From Reticulitermes lucifugus (taxonomy: Eukaryota; Arthropoda; Insecta; Blattodea; Rhinotermitidae): a stretch of DNA of 64,000 nt. Below the pieces are notes generated by a model. The model did no database searches. It worked only from the letters and a program-made list of their open reading frames with translations, and was not told the DNA's origin. The first letter of the stretch is position 1; each line of letters begins with the position of its first letter. Made by a program: the position numbers and the translations under genes. Location: positions 7,410 through 71,409 of the forward strand of contig JAKCWW010000455.1 of NCBI GenBank assembly GCA_026260175.1, given 5' to 3'. Shown in pieces: positions 1 to 12,200 of this stretch.

Positions 1-1151
1 CATATTAAAAACAAATTCACAATATATACAATAGTCTGTTGCACAGTCTTAAAACCTCGTGTGAATAAATATTCAGAGTAATTTAGAAATTGTACGATGT
101 GTACCGTTATCAGTTAGAAATGTAAAATCTCACGTAAAAGTATATATAAAAACTGTTTTTTTAAAAAACTGTTTTTTAAAACGTTGTAATCTGTTCGTGG
201 TATTGGCTGTTTGTTATTATTTTACGCAACTACTGGCATAGTTTCTATAACTCCGTAGTCATTTCTTATGTGTTGTGATACGTCTGTCCTGTCCTTTCAA
301 GGTTAGTTGTCGGTTTATTGGATTCTCAAGATGGACTCTGATCCATGGAATTTGTTATTTAGAGTCTAGGTTTCCTTTGTCTCCGTCATTTCATTGTCTT
401 TTGCTATGTTTGTTTTTATTCCGTGCATGCATTAGATCTAAGTTACTTCTGTTTTTAGATGTTTAATTTTGCTGAGAATTCAATGTAGGGGTTAAAGTCT
501 CTTCACCAGAATGCAGAACAATATCATAGCAAAATAAAGCTTATAAATTCTTGGAAATGTGGAAAATTTAAGATGTAAAACAACGATAACAACAAGTCGA
601 ATTTGTTCAAATAATGGTCTTCGGTATTATTGCAATGCGAAAAGTTAAAATTTGATTCCAACGTTTCAGAGGGACGTCGTGCTTCCACCTTTAGTGCGGC
701 TCGAGTAGAATCCGGTGGATGCCGAAATGACTGCTAGGAGGAAATACGTCGATAACCTAAAACGTTTGAAGGACTGTGGCCATTTAATTGCATTCTTTAC
801 ACGCTTTCCGTGGTTTACCCAAGAAACTATTAATTAGCATTTTTAAGTGTTATTTTAAGTGAATTACAGTAACGAACTTGGGGATACAGATATTAGAGCG
901 AATGCCATTTAATCGTAATCCTCTAATCTTAATCGTTTTGATCTAGATTTTAACACATTCAGAGAGACAATTTTACGAATTCCAAGTGTCTAGTAATTTA
1001 CCAGAATAACACAACATTCATCATAAGCAGCGGCATGGTATCCAACAGTAACCAAATGTAAACAGCGCGAGGATGCTGCACCCCATCCATACATGATGGC
1101 GTGATGGGATATTCAGATAAGACCCACTGATGTTTTTGGTCGATATTATGC
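1..1151. other. Unassigned AT-rich intergenic DNA
   Basis: I see no gene, RNA or recognisable repeat here. The longest open frame, at 275-466 (63 codons), has no recognisable motif and looks like chance. Confidence 0.6.
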
Positions 1152-1390
1152 TAAAGGTAAAGGCCACCCCACGACATGCAGGCACAGAGGGGAGGCACGG
1201 CATTAAAAGGTTGTTGGTGATCAGCACCAGGCCAAGGCGGCTTTATCCCACGAAAGACACGATATCCATTGTAGAGGAGCTTGGATGGGTCTCGTGGCCG
1301 GTCAAGACGCACAAGAAAAATGTCGCCCACAATGGAATTAGACCCCGAACCGTCCAGCCTATAGCGATTCGCTATACCGACTACACTATA
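1152..1390 (-). mobile_element. tRNA-derived SINE (copy 1)
   Basis: Read on the minus strand, the copy starts with a tRNA-like head. A box A-like TAGTGTAGTCGG lies at 1378-1389, and about 35 nt further on a decayed box B-like segment covers 1334-1344 (GGTCTAATTCC against the usual GGTTCGANTCC). A GC-rich body follows toward 1152. Box A plus box B is the internal RNA polymerase III promoter of tRNA-derived SINEs. The body translates on the plus strand to phrases such as ATPRHAGTEGR and EELGWVSWPV, which I remember as spurious 'proteins' predicted from this SINE type in several arthropod genomes. The 97-codon plus-strand frame at 1130-1423 and the 68-codon minus-strand frame at 1021-1227 are therefore not genes. 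No clear flanking duplication is visible. The SINE assignment is secure; the family name is unknown to me. Confidence 0.83.
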
Positions 1391-2954
1391 GATGTTATAC
1401 GATGTCGTACGTACTTAGAGTAAATTAAATGCAGCTGTAATTAAAACACAGGTGTACGGATTTATGGATCAAATATTAGTAAGCTTTTACACCAGCAATG
1501 GTGTCTTAGTGTCTAATAAGTAGCTGAAATAATGCTAATGCAGAATTTATAATAAAAGTTAAACAAAGAGTGGAGAGAAAATACACGCTTCAGTACTAGG
1601 AGGATATATATATATAAACATTATTTTTCACAAAGTAGGATGTATATAACTTGTAATATATTATGCAGTGTAAGTCCTTACCAATGGCACTTGGAATGTG
1701 TAAAATTTTCTCCCTGAAAATGATGAGTTTAGATTATAACATGTAGTTGCATACATTATATTCAGACTAATATATGTAGTCTGATATTGTTTTAATTTAT
1801 TAATATTTGAGGTGCAATTTTGTAGGATAATCAGATTAAAATAATGGCAATGTACACTAATGCTTTAACATACGATTATTTGTGATGTAAAATGTACGCG
1901 TAGAATCAGAATATTGAACATCATGTAACGGTAAGTATTGTTTAATTTTTAATAAATTAATAGTGTACAAAAATACATTTCTAAAGCATATTGTATATGT
2001 TTAGTCTCGGTTACAAAGAGAGGCGCTTGGCACTGGATAGGAGAATAATCGGGGGTTGTCTTGAGAATCATTAAAACAGAAGCTCGGAAATGCACTCTGT
2101 GGACACAACGTAGAGCTTCCAATGACAATGGGCGCGATGCATTTATAACATTATGCTATTGGGTTTCCACAAGTTTCTGAAGTCCAAACTTGCTGAACGA
2201 CTTTTAATTGTAATTACGCTTTATTTCAGGCAGTGGAAGACAGACGCTAAGAATGATATAATAAGCAGTTTGGAAAATCAAAGTCATAAATTAGTCGTCC
2301 GAAGTGCAGGCGCAGTTTGTCGTTGTTTCAGGAAAGGGGGGAGCAACCTGAACTTTGCAGTTTCATTCAGTAAGGGGAAACTAATTTGTTGCGTATTATG
2401 CGTGAATAGAATTACTAACAATATTGTAGTTTACAATTGCTCATAGGCTTTAGCTAATTAAGTCAATCATTGCGAACAAATTCATTAGGGAGAAACTAGG
2501 ACTATATCCATGAAAAATCAACTTATTATTAATAAATATTTAACAGGGATTTGTACTTTCACAGAAGGCTTACATTTAAACTCATACAGTGTAATGAATA
2601 CAGGGGTAAACAAATGTCATATAATATCCACATATTTGTCCACGAGGAAAATTTCACATAGTTGCACAAATGTAATGTCTTCGAAACAGCCTATAATTTA
2701 CAAGGCGCAAGACATGCAAAATACTTGCCTCTAGATTATGTAATACATTCTGTATATGTGATGTCATTTGCTGTTTGATGCGATATTCTGTGTATCAGAA
2801 AATCATTTTCTTAATGGCCTTGATATGAATAAACTCTATATACCACAAAACAACATAGACAGAATTTCATTTAGAAACATGAACTGAAATATTGTACTGT
2901 AGACTTGGATTTAATTTAAACTGTAACGTCGAAGTCGCTTTAACTCTCGTTCTG
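1391..2954. other. Unassigned intergenic DNA
   Basis: Nothing firm is visible. A short (TA)n run lies at about 1604-1617. The 97-codon frame at 2153-2446 has no recognisable motif. A segment at 2041-2075 resembles one at 39196-39230 (see findings). Confidence 0.5.
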
Positions 2955-3290
2955 GTGATGAGATGGACATAACATGGACGAGAATGTGGCAAGTATGGGG
3001 AAAAGGCAAAGGCATAGAAAATTTCGGTGGGGAAATCTGTAGATAGGAGATCACTTCGGAAATTGAAGAATAGTATTAAAAGATATCTTACAGTAATCGC
3101 ATAAGAAGGCGTGGACAGATTTCATGTGGTTCAAAACAGGCACAGTTGGCTGAAATTATGAGCATTATAATAAAATTTCGGGTTCTATAAAATATGAATG
3201 ACGTCCAGATTAGCTTATGAAATCTTTGCTTTTCAAAAAAGGACTGTGCTCCCTGGAGTTAGTTAGGTATTTAGTTATATTATTTTTAGT
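2955..3290 (+). mobile_element. RTE-like LINE family A, 3' fragment 1
   Basis: This is a decayed C-terminal end and 3' tail of a non-LTR retrotransposon. One plus-strand frame reads MRWT, then GEKAKA, KISVGKSVDRRSLRKLK and, further on, EGVDRFHVVQNRHSW. These follow the family C-terminal pattern (MRWAGHVARMGE, then VGKPEGKRPLGRPRRRWEDN, then DWIDLAQDRDRWRAL) in the same order, with in-frame stops. The 3' end near 3241-3285 has a GGACTGTGCTCCCTGGAGTT segment running into GTTAGTTAGG-type repeats. The same ending closes the copies at 4685, 5617, 15130 and 18340. The RT core and endonuclease are absent, as expected for a 5'-truncated LINE copy. The family consensus is from memory; clade naming (RTE-like) is tentative. 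Confidence 0.72.
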
Positions 3291-4684
3291 TGTATGATTT
3301 TTCCAGAGTGTGTCTTTCCAGTAATACCAGTTTCATTTTGAATTTTAAAAAGCCAAATTTTCTTTTGTAGGGAAAACTTTATTTTCAGGCTAATAAATAT
3401 ATTTCCTACAACTTTCTTCCAAAATTATTTTCGAGTCAGTGACGCGTGTTTCCGTTTTTGTAATATCCAATATTTCCCCTTCATTGCGTGCAATTTATGT
3501 CGAAATACAATTTTCTCTCTAACACTTTGTTTTCAAACGCATGTAATGAAATTGTAATTTGAAGTTTAGCACCTTCATATTTATGTGATGTTATACAGTG
3601 ATTTGATAAAGGTGCAGTGATGCTAACGGGCGCCATATTATGAGTGCGGGCATTTTTTTGGCATTCACACAACAAAATGTGAAGTGCATTAATATGTGGA
3701 CTGTACAGTCAGTGTTACAGACGGCTGACGAACCCTACTCCCCCCCTCTCACCCAATACTGCCCCATGACTACATACAAGCGGTGGTAGAGACAGGGTAA
3801 CTGTGAATTGCATTCCCTCCGCTGATTCTGTCATAATTAAACTGGTAATAATTTTATCCAGGGGCAGTTGTACAGCCATCTGCCTCAGTATTACGTGTGT
3901 TCGGATGTTTGAGTATTGGGATGAGCAACGAGTAAGCAAATACGCATGTTAGTTATAAATATTAACTAACAAAAATGCATGGTATTTAATCTAATTTAGA
4001 CTTAGGCTATTATGAAAATATTTGGAGTGGGATTTATGCGCTATTGAATAATAGTTTATTCTGCTCACCATCCGATTTAATTAACACTCTTGCTTCATAC
4101 CACGTAATTTCAAGGTTTGTGTTCATCTACAATTACGCCCTTTTCTCGTCTGCTCTTATGATTATTATCGATTTATTTTACATAAAAATTTCTTTCACTA
4201 ACCTCTTGAAGAAGAGAGTTAATGAATGTGCTGAAACTGTTGCTCAGCTATTCAAGACATTTCGAAAGTTTATTGCTGTATTTACAAGAATTTGTAATTA
4301 GTTTCAATCGTAGGTCAAAGAACTCTAATCCACGCGAGAATACACTCCACCTTTTACAACAATTTCAATATTATTCTCCAATCAAAAATTATATCTTCCA
4401 AGTTAAATTTCAGTTTTCCGGCTAAAAGATTGAAAGTGTTTCTGATCTGCCCCATTCGTGCTTTATGTCCCGCACATCTTAGATTCCTTTATTTGATGAC
4501 CCTACAAGTAAGTGATTGAAAGCGAGAATTACAAACCTCTTCATTATAATTACATGAGGTTAAAACTAGTAACGTACATGTGTCACAAAACTTATTTTCC
4601 TACATGAAAAATCGGAATGGATTTTAGGAAAATAGAATGTGACGGTGTGACGTAGATTTATCTGGCTTGAGATAGGGTCCAATG
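3291..4684. other. Unassigned intergenic DNA
   Basis: No gene or repeat is recognised. Overlapping short frames at 4044-4301 and 4222-4425 have no motif and are probably chance. Confidence 0.5.
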
Positions 4685-4800
4685 CCGGCTATTTTAAACA
4701 CGGCAATGACCCTTCAAATGTCATAAAATATAAGAACTTTTTTTAAATAGGCGAGAAACTTTATAATTTCTCGAGAGGGACTCTGCTCCATTGAATCAAC
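4685..4800 (+). mobile_element. RTE-like LINE family A, 3' fragment 2
   Basis: This is a short relic of the family A 3' end. A plus-strand frame reads KHGNDPSNVIKYKNFF, which matches the family tail GNEPSGSIKCGEF position for position. It is followed by TTCTCGAGAGGGACTCTGCT, the same closing segment as in the other copies. It lies about 1.4 kb from fragment 1 and 0.8 kb from fragment 3, all in the same orientation, but each has its own 3' end, so these are separate insertions and not pieces of one copy. Confidence 0.6.
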
Positions 4801-5616
4801 AGAAATACGTCCCCCATATTATGCGTCCATTTTAAAAAATGAGCATGTACTAATGATTTATTTTCCATAAAGGTTCCATAGCTTTATTAACTTTTTGTCA
4901 GAATAAATTTGTTATTATTTAACAGACATCACATACGGCGCGTGGTGTGGATTCGCCATTCAGGAAACACCTTGCAGTAATGACGCTATTCCTCAGTCAG
5001 TGCCACATAATCTTTTCTCCTGTCAGCGCATCCTTTCTCTATGGTTTATTCCTCCTACGTTCCACAAATCTTCCTCATACCTATACAGTTCTCTGTTTCT
5101 CTTGTCACTAAGGCAAATTGATCTTCCGCCCATCTTATGTATGCGGAAAACAAATACTGTAAAAACGTCAGACACATTATTATAAATAGGAAGCCTACAT
5201 ATCTAACATCCTATCATTTCAGAGAAATTCCCCCCTCCACCTGCTAGGAAAGACCCTTGATACCTTATTTCTTCTGTTAATAGTTAAAGGAATTTTATTA
5301 TTATAAAGCCACAACGATATTTGCTTTACCCCTTTTTTACTTTTGAACTAAACGACCGACTTTCAAGGTTAATGACGGTAAAGTTATCCACCATCATACA
5401 ATAAGTAATAACATCATGGAGGACGGAAGAAAGCCTGAGTTGAGAACGAAACTAGCCTCACTTAACTGGCGTGTTTTGATTTCGTATTTTTGCAATAGCT
5501 ATTGAATAAATGGAGAAAGAGAAGTAAAATCTTCTACGGTAATAGAACATCAACATATCTATAAACTATTCGCTAGATATTGGTTATATATCACAAATTA
5601 CAAACATACTATTGAT
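4801..5616. other. Unassigned intergenic DNA
   Basis: Nothing recognisable is seen. Confidence 0.5.
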
Positions 5617-6085
5617 GAGACTTTTTGAGGTTAAGTGACATGGTGCGGAAGAAGATACTAGGTCCTACGTTTGAGCAAGTGGCAGACAGCTAAGGAAATC
5701 TTTATAATGCAGAGCTTCATGATCTGCACAGGTCACCAAACATCATTAGGGTAATAGAATTAAGGAGACGAAATGCATGGGGAATGTGTCGTGTATGGGG
5801 ATAACGGAAATGCATACAGCTCTTTGGTGGAGTAATTCGATGTAGAGAGACCATTTGGAAGACCTAGGCGTAAAGAGTAAGTTAATATTAACGTGAATTT
5901 TAAACATAAAATTTCGAATATTTTGGGCTGGATCCTTGTGGCTTAGAATATGGAGAGGTAGTGAGCTCTTATGTGCACGATAGTCAACATTCGGATTCCA
6001 TAAAACTGGGTAATTTCTTTACAAGCTAAATACCTCTTAGTTTCTCTAGGAATAATCCTCTCCACGAATTTAGTTAACTTGATAT
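5617..6085 (+). mobile_element. RTE-like LINE family A, 3' fragment 3
   Basis: This plus-strand relic covers the region after the reverse transcriptase core plus the 3' end. It reads VRKKILGPTFEQVAD, a stop, then GNLYNAELHDLHRSPNIIRV, close to the family segment VLRKIFGPKRDEVTGEWRKL followed by HNEELHDLYSSPNIIRVIKS. A frame change follows near the WAGHVARM motif. The 3' portion at about 5990-6085 (TTCGGATTCCATAAAACTGG, then CTCCACGAATTTAGTTAACT) parallels the 3' ends of the other family A copies. Stops and shifts make it non-coding. The match is recognised by eye and from memory; an alignment to family copies would settle the exact 5' edge. Confidence 0.78.
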
Positions 6086-9000
6086 CGTATTTGGCTTTAA
6101 AAATTAATTAGTTTAGACACTCCACATTTGCTTTAAATATTGCTTTATGTGGTTGGTATATAAGCGCACTCTAAGGCAACGCAACGATATAGAGAATAAT
6201 CGAAAAGTCCCTGTGTATCTATGCAAGTAGGGAGCTACCTTCCGCTCGAAGTGGGAAGGTGAAATACCTGACCTGTGTCACATGCCCATAGGAGTCACTT
6301 CCAACACTTATTGTAACTGTAAGTAGGCCTACTATATATTCACAGAGACATCCATTCTAACCTCCATCCTAATTCCGACAGGGCACAAGAAAATTCTTTG
6401 CAAATTTAATGGTCTCGAATTATATATTAAAGTGCTCCATAATAAAATACTTATTATTTGCTTAAAGTGGTTTTTATTAATTCTCTGTATTATATAAATG
6501 GAAGCTTTGTTTACATGTCTTTCGTGAATGTGTGTGATATACATTACAGAAGTCTGGGAAATTCGTAAAATTATCCAGCTCTGTTTATACTTATCATATG
6601 TTAAATGGGCTAGTAAAATGGGATTTAGGGTATAGGGCAAAGTCGACAATAAAGTACACAAAGTTAATGCGCCGGTAAAAACGTTTCTTTTGATGAAAGG
6701 TTAATTGAAGCTGTCATAAAACTTTATGAGAGATAATGGTTGAATTTCATCATGTATAAATTAAAATTTCATATTCCAGTCTCTTGACTGTAAACTGTAA
6801 AATTGTTAATCTCTTTCGTAAAGTGCATACAGCTTGATGATTAATACATTTTTTCTGAAGTGCTTGACGTCCTTTAACGTAAAATGGTCAAAAGGAGAAA
6901 ATCTACATTTTCTTATGTCTGTTGTTAGAGGTATTTATGGTGGTGACCGTGAAGTTTACTGTGTTCTGGAATGTGGTATTTAGTATTATGGCAGATGTGT
7001 ACTTCCTTTTCACAGGGAGCTGCTGCCTCCATCATTATTTTAAGCCACCCTGACGGAGCCAGAATATTCCTAATTGCCAGTAGGGCCTGGGATGTAAACC
7101 ACAAAGACAAAGTCGTAGTCAAGTCAAAAGTTGACTTTCGAAAGAAAGAAAGTGAGCCGTCGGAGTTCTGACGAAGAAACTTCTAGGCAGCAGCTTCATG
7201 AAATATTTTTAAGGAGATAAACTGATAGTAAAAATAGTTTGTGAGGGAAAGTTGATGTGGCTTGGACTGTACTTGGGTGATTTGACGTTTTCTCAGCAGT
7301 GTTATTGGATATTCGAGTTTTTTTGGGATGTTACCAGTCGGCAAGGCGTAACTTCCCAGAAGACTAGATTCTTCTATTATCTTTCCCCAAATGATGTTCC
7401 GCGGAACTCCGAGATTCCGCGAAGTGAAAATAAGCCTTCCGCAAGAAAGTCCATTACAGTAAAGCAATTGCCAATGGCTTAGTATCATTGGCATGTCAGA
7501 TCGCAAGCTTTATTTGGCGCACAGGTTTCTAGCTTCATACATAATAATTTTATTAGGTTTCTCCTACCTTCCTAAACCAACAACCTTGGAAATGGCAAAG
7601 GCAAGACAACTGCCCTACGTAAAGAAGTGAAAAACAAGTAACACTTTATTATACCAAGGAAAATTATAATAAAACACTCTACTTACATGAGTGATAACTA
7701 ACAACACAAAAAGGTTTTCCCCTTTTATATACTTGGCTCAGAGAGCTACACAATTCTTAACACAAAACGCAAATATTTGCACTTTGTTGAGACCACAATA
7801 ATGACAAAAATTCAAACGTCTTGGCCAAACACCAGGCAAGAAACCTGGTACCTGGACTTGACTTTTCATAAATAATAATTTTGAAGAAAATTCGTGACCA
7901 GATTCAGAAAACCTTCCAGCTCGGTTGCGAATCACAGAGTAACGTAAAAGCTAGGATACGTAAGGAAGAGGACACCGAAAAGAAAAGGTAAGGATAACTG
8001 GGCCAATGACCGAATGAAAGTAGATATCACGGCAAAGGATTCCGCAAACATTTTTTGAGGCCAAATGGATTCCGTGGTCACATTAAATTGGGAAACACTC
8101 CTTTAGAATGTACTTGCTCAGGGCTGGACACTTTTACCCGTTACGTTTTGGTAGTGATTTAATAGTGTCAGATTTGTTGATTTAGTACTTAAGCATTTAA
8201 TTCTCCAACTTGTGATATGCTTCCAGTTTATTTAACAATGCAGTTAATATATACTGTGCGATGTTTGCAAGAAACTAAATTAAATTAAAAAAGATTAGGG
8301 ATAAAGCTTTTGTGACTGAAATTAAGTTACCATTTTGACGTTTTCATGGAGAGAATAAGGAAAACCGAAGAGAGCTTCAGGATATTCGATGGTATGGGCG
8401 AGATTCGAAGTGAGAACTAAGCGTTTATCATCATCATCTCTCTTTTTCTTCTTCTCCTTCTTCTTCTATGGCGCTTCTGCCTTTTGCGACCCATTCTCCG
8501 TTTTCGGAGTTGCGAGAAAACTCGGTTTTTACGAAGTCAAAATATGAGCCCAACGTCTATGAGCCTTATTGCTTGGACAACTTTCCTCGTGTGCTGATAA
8601 TTTAGTTAGTTGTTAAATAATTATTTGTGTTATAAATGTTTGCTTGTCAGTCAGAAAGTTAGATACCAAATTATATTTTATCGCTTCTTGCATATTTCAG
8701 TAAATATTACGTTAATTGCTTTATGATTAGTTGTTCCTCTTCAAAAGTTCGTCCTGATATTTTGTTCTTCCTCTGAATTGTAATGAAGCCCCAACGCATC
8801 TCATATTTCCTTCCAGATCTGAACTGACCACTTCTTTCCCTCCCACCTCTAGGTATGACATTGATGGTTGCTGAGAAATATGAGCAGGCTAGCGGTCTGC
8901 GGAAGGGAGGTGAAAAATTGCAGTACTTCATCACTTGGCTGCCACGATTTTTACTAAGAATAGAAGTTTTACACATAAATAACCTTAAATGAAAGATGCA

Positions 9001-9195
9001 AAACGTGCAGGAAATCTTATCCTGCTCTTTAATTTGTTACGGAAACTGTATTTTATGAACACGTCCTTCTGATACGCTCGTAATATAAGACATTCCTGGA
9101 CAGTAACACTCTTGTGTTGCATTGTGAAGAGAGGCTACAAAGACTCACACAGGTTGTAACAAAATATTCCGAGAACAAATAAAAAAATATATATA
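6086..9195. other. Unassigned intergenic DNA, somewhat less AT-rich at 6.97-7.5 kb
   Basis: No gene is supported. A plus-strand frame at 6971-7171 and a 107-codon minus-strand frame at 7183-7506 are the longest, but neither has a motif, and competing frames are open on the opposite strand. A short inverted repeat (ACCTTCC/GGAAGGT) lies at 6237-6260. Confidence 0.45.
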
Positions 9196-9235
9196 TATGC
9201 AAAGGGACACACACACATATATATCCCTTTGCATA
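9196..9235. repeat. 12-bp hairpin with CA/TA loop
   Basis: Perfect inverted arms TATGCAAAGGGA (9196-9207) and TCCCTTTGCATA (9224-9235) enclose a 16-nt loop made of a CA run followed by a TA run. A TA run also abuts the left arm. It is probably a simple-repeat foldback with no demonstrable role. Confidence 0.85.
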
Positions 9236-12200
9236 CTTTTGTTCCCATATATCTTCTGCTAGTTTTGTTATCTTTTTCAATTATCACTTACATATAGATC
9301 TTGTTTTCGTTAATTTTATCAGATACAACATCGCAAATTTGCACCGCCGCAGTCCGTGTTTTTATTTACTTGCAGATTACAGGCATTTTAATGGAGTGTA
9401 ACGTCCCTTTACCTCCATACCCAAGTGGTGTAAAGGAACCGGTAAAGTGAGCAGGATGTCAAGTTACATAAAAATATATATTTGGAGGCAAAAAAAAATG
9501 AAATTATAATAAATAATAATAGAATCTCAAGAGTGTGGTGCTTATGCAATGTGAGGTACTTATAAGACACGTTGTGTCCCAATTGACGGCTTACTACACT
9601 TTAGTACAAAATAAACTTCAGCAAAATTAAACCTGCCCGGTGATGTGGGCTAGTCGAAGACACGAAGACCAGTAACTCACCCACAACGCCTGCCTCATCT
9701 CTGCCGGACCCGAAACAGAATTCTGAAATAAAAGAGACGCCCTTTGAATAGGGTCGTCCACATCATGGAATCAAGGGATGAAGGGAGGTAAGCCCATTGC
9801 AGAGGCCTCACTTTCTCTCACTCTCTCTGTCGGCTGTAATGAGCACCGAAACTTAATGGTACACGCGGTACAATAGTGCCGAACACACAGGTTCCAGCGA
9901 CCAGAACGACAAGTAGTCAGTTTAATCTGACAATATACACACGTAGAATTCACGTTGTAGGTACTAGTACAAAGAACTGAATTCATATTTTAGTGGTATC
10001 AGGGTAAAGGTAAGAAGAAGGGATGGAATGTGTTATACATTTGCACTGTTTTCTGACACAGAGCTGCAACACAGTAGACAGATTACAAATAACTTTGAGG
10101 CACTTCCCAATGGAATAGCACTAATAATTATATTTTTCCTTAATCGAACTTGATCTTTGGTATTGAAAGTAAAATTTAATCTCTGTTTACCCACATTCCG
10201 CCACTGATTCCGGCCATGAGGCTTCATTCAGATCCATGTTAGCTGGCCCTATGTCCTAAATAAGGATGTTAGTATTATTTTACCAGCTTTGTCCCGAAAT
10301 CTCCAGTGATGTGCTCCTAATAGGTTTCTCCCCAAGTCCTTGCGTATATCTTTTAGCCATATTAGGAAAGTATGAATGATCCTCTGCTGCTCACAATTCT
10401 CATACTTTTTATTTAGTTGACGTATTTCATTTTAAATTGCTTAGTTTTATTACGTATGTATCACTTTATTTGACGACAAAATATTTAAGGTGCTATTATG
10501 AGAAAACGCGTCACTTTTCTCAGAACAGATCTCCCTGTTCCTCAATGAGCATATTTTAGACCAATGGCCAAAGCTCTTCGGTTTTAATGTAATAAATTTA
10601 GATCATGTTTCCTTTTCAGTATGTTAAAATTATATTTATTTCTACTAATTCATTGCATGGTTATGTAGCGTAATCGATTAAATCAATATTTCAAAGGAAA
10701 TATCCATGTAAGCTTCCTACATTTCTATGACTCAAAGAGCAATTTCACTTTTATTGCTAGAGACACGAGCTTGAATAAAACTTTGTCTTCGTTATAAACC
10801 TATACTAACAGAAATATGTATCTATGTAATTTATTACAATGAATTCTCTGCTGAGATTAAAAAAATAGAGCTTTGACGTATAGAATGATCATATCTGAAA
10901 GAGAGGTAAGTGAAAAGAAAATTAAATCCATTGCACTTACAAAGTCCACCTTGTTTGACATCGAAGGTACCTTGCGTGTGGCTACATTTTCGATACTTTC
11001 TCAAACAATGGCAGTTGGGTATAAAGCCCAGGAACCTTTCTTTTTTAAACTGTTACTAAAAGTACATTTATTTTGTCGCTTAATTACCAGGAATTTAGGG
11101 CAGAGCTAGACGATTTGCTACGGACGTTATTAAAATGTTGCTGCTAAGGTTTGATATGTAATCCAGGTATCTAGTTTTTATGATGGTATTGCTTTGCGTT
11201 GTATGTAGAATAGATAAAATCTGTTTTATTAAGTACAAGGTAACGACAGGTTAGTGGTGCTTGCGGATTCATGTTTTCCACACAAACAGCCCAACGCAAA
11301 AGAAGGAGCGTGGGAAGATGTTCATCAACATCTTTTAAAGTCTCCAAATAAATCATAATATAAGTACAAGGATACTGTAACTTGAACCACTTGTCTCAGG
11401 TTTCTGCTGATATAACATGTCGAACGTGAGGTTTTTAAGTGTTGGATATTGCAGGGGGACGTTTTACTTCGTTACGTGTGCATATAAACGTTATAATTTA
11501 AACATAGTGAAAAATATTTCAGAAGGTAGATGAAATCTTACGTTAATGTTTTGGCTTGCGTCAATGTCCTTTCATACGTGAAAAGCAACCTATGGTTATA
11601 TACAGAGTCTCAGAAGCCGGAAGACAAACACACCGCTGGGTTTACATTATGAGTTTCAGTTCCCTGACTCATGGATTTCTTGATCACATTTGTTTTAAAA
11701 AGCAGTTTATGCCACTGATTGGAGATCTCTTTCAGAAGCTTATAATCTCACATATATTCAAGAAATTTCACGAGCCTTGTGCAAGAAACAATTCTAGTAC
11801 CACATTCAGAAGCGTTTGTCAACGGGCCTTTTTCTCAGCCCGAGAAGCAGAGTTAATTTTCCCGACTTAGTTTTTCCCCCATGTATGTTTAGGTATTTAC
11901 CTTCAATTTCATTTAATTTCTGACACTCGAAGTACAAATTTGTCTGTAACTTAAACCTTAATATCATGTGAAAATTAAATCAAAACCATTTCTTTTTATT
12001 ATTCACTTTTTGAAACATTTGCGTATTAACATTTTTAATATATTTAAATTTCCAACTGGTAATCGTCTCAGTCTAGGACCAAGAAAAAGTACTCGTGAAT
12101 CTATAATTCACTTCCCTGTATAGCTGTATGGAGTGGTGTTTAACTAAGCGCCGGCACATTTGTCATTTAACCCGAGTAATTCATAACTATGTTTATGTAA

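Noticed and set aside
1130-1423. 97-codon plus-strand open frame
   Set aside because: It lies over a tRNA-derived SINE and reads the SINE body; it is a known type of false gene.
6237-6260. Short hairpin ACCTTCC/GGAAGGT
   Set aside because: A 7-bp stem is expected by chance in a window of this size.
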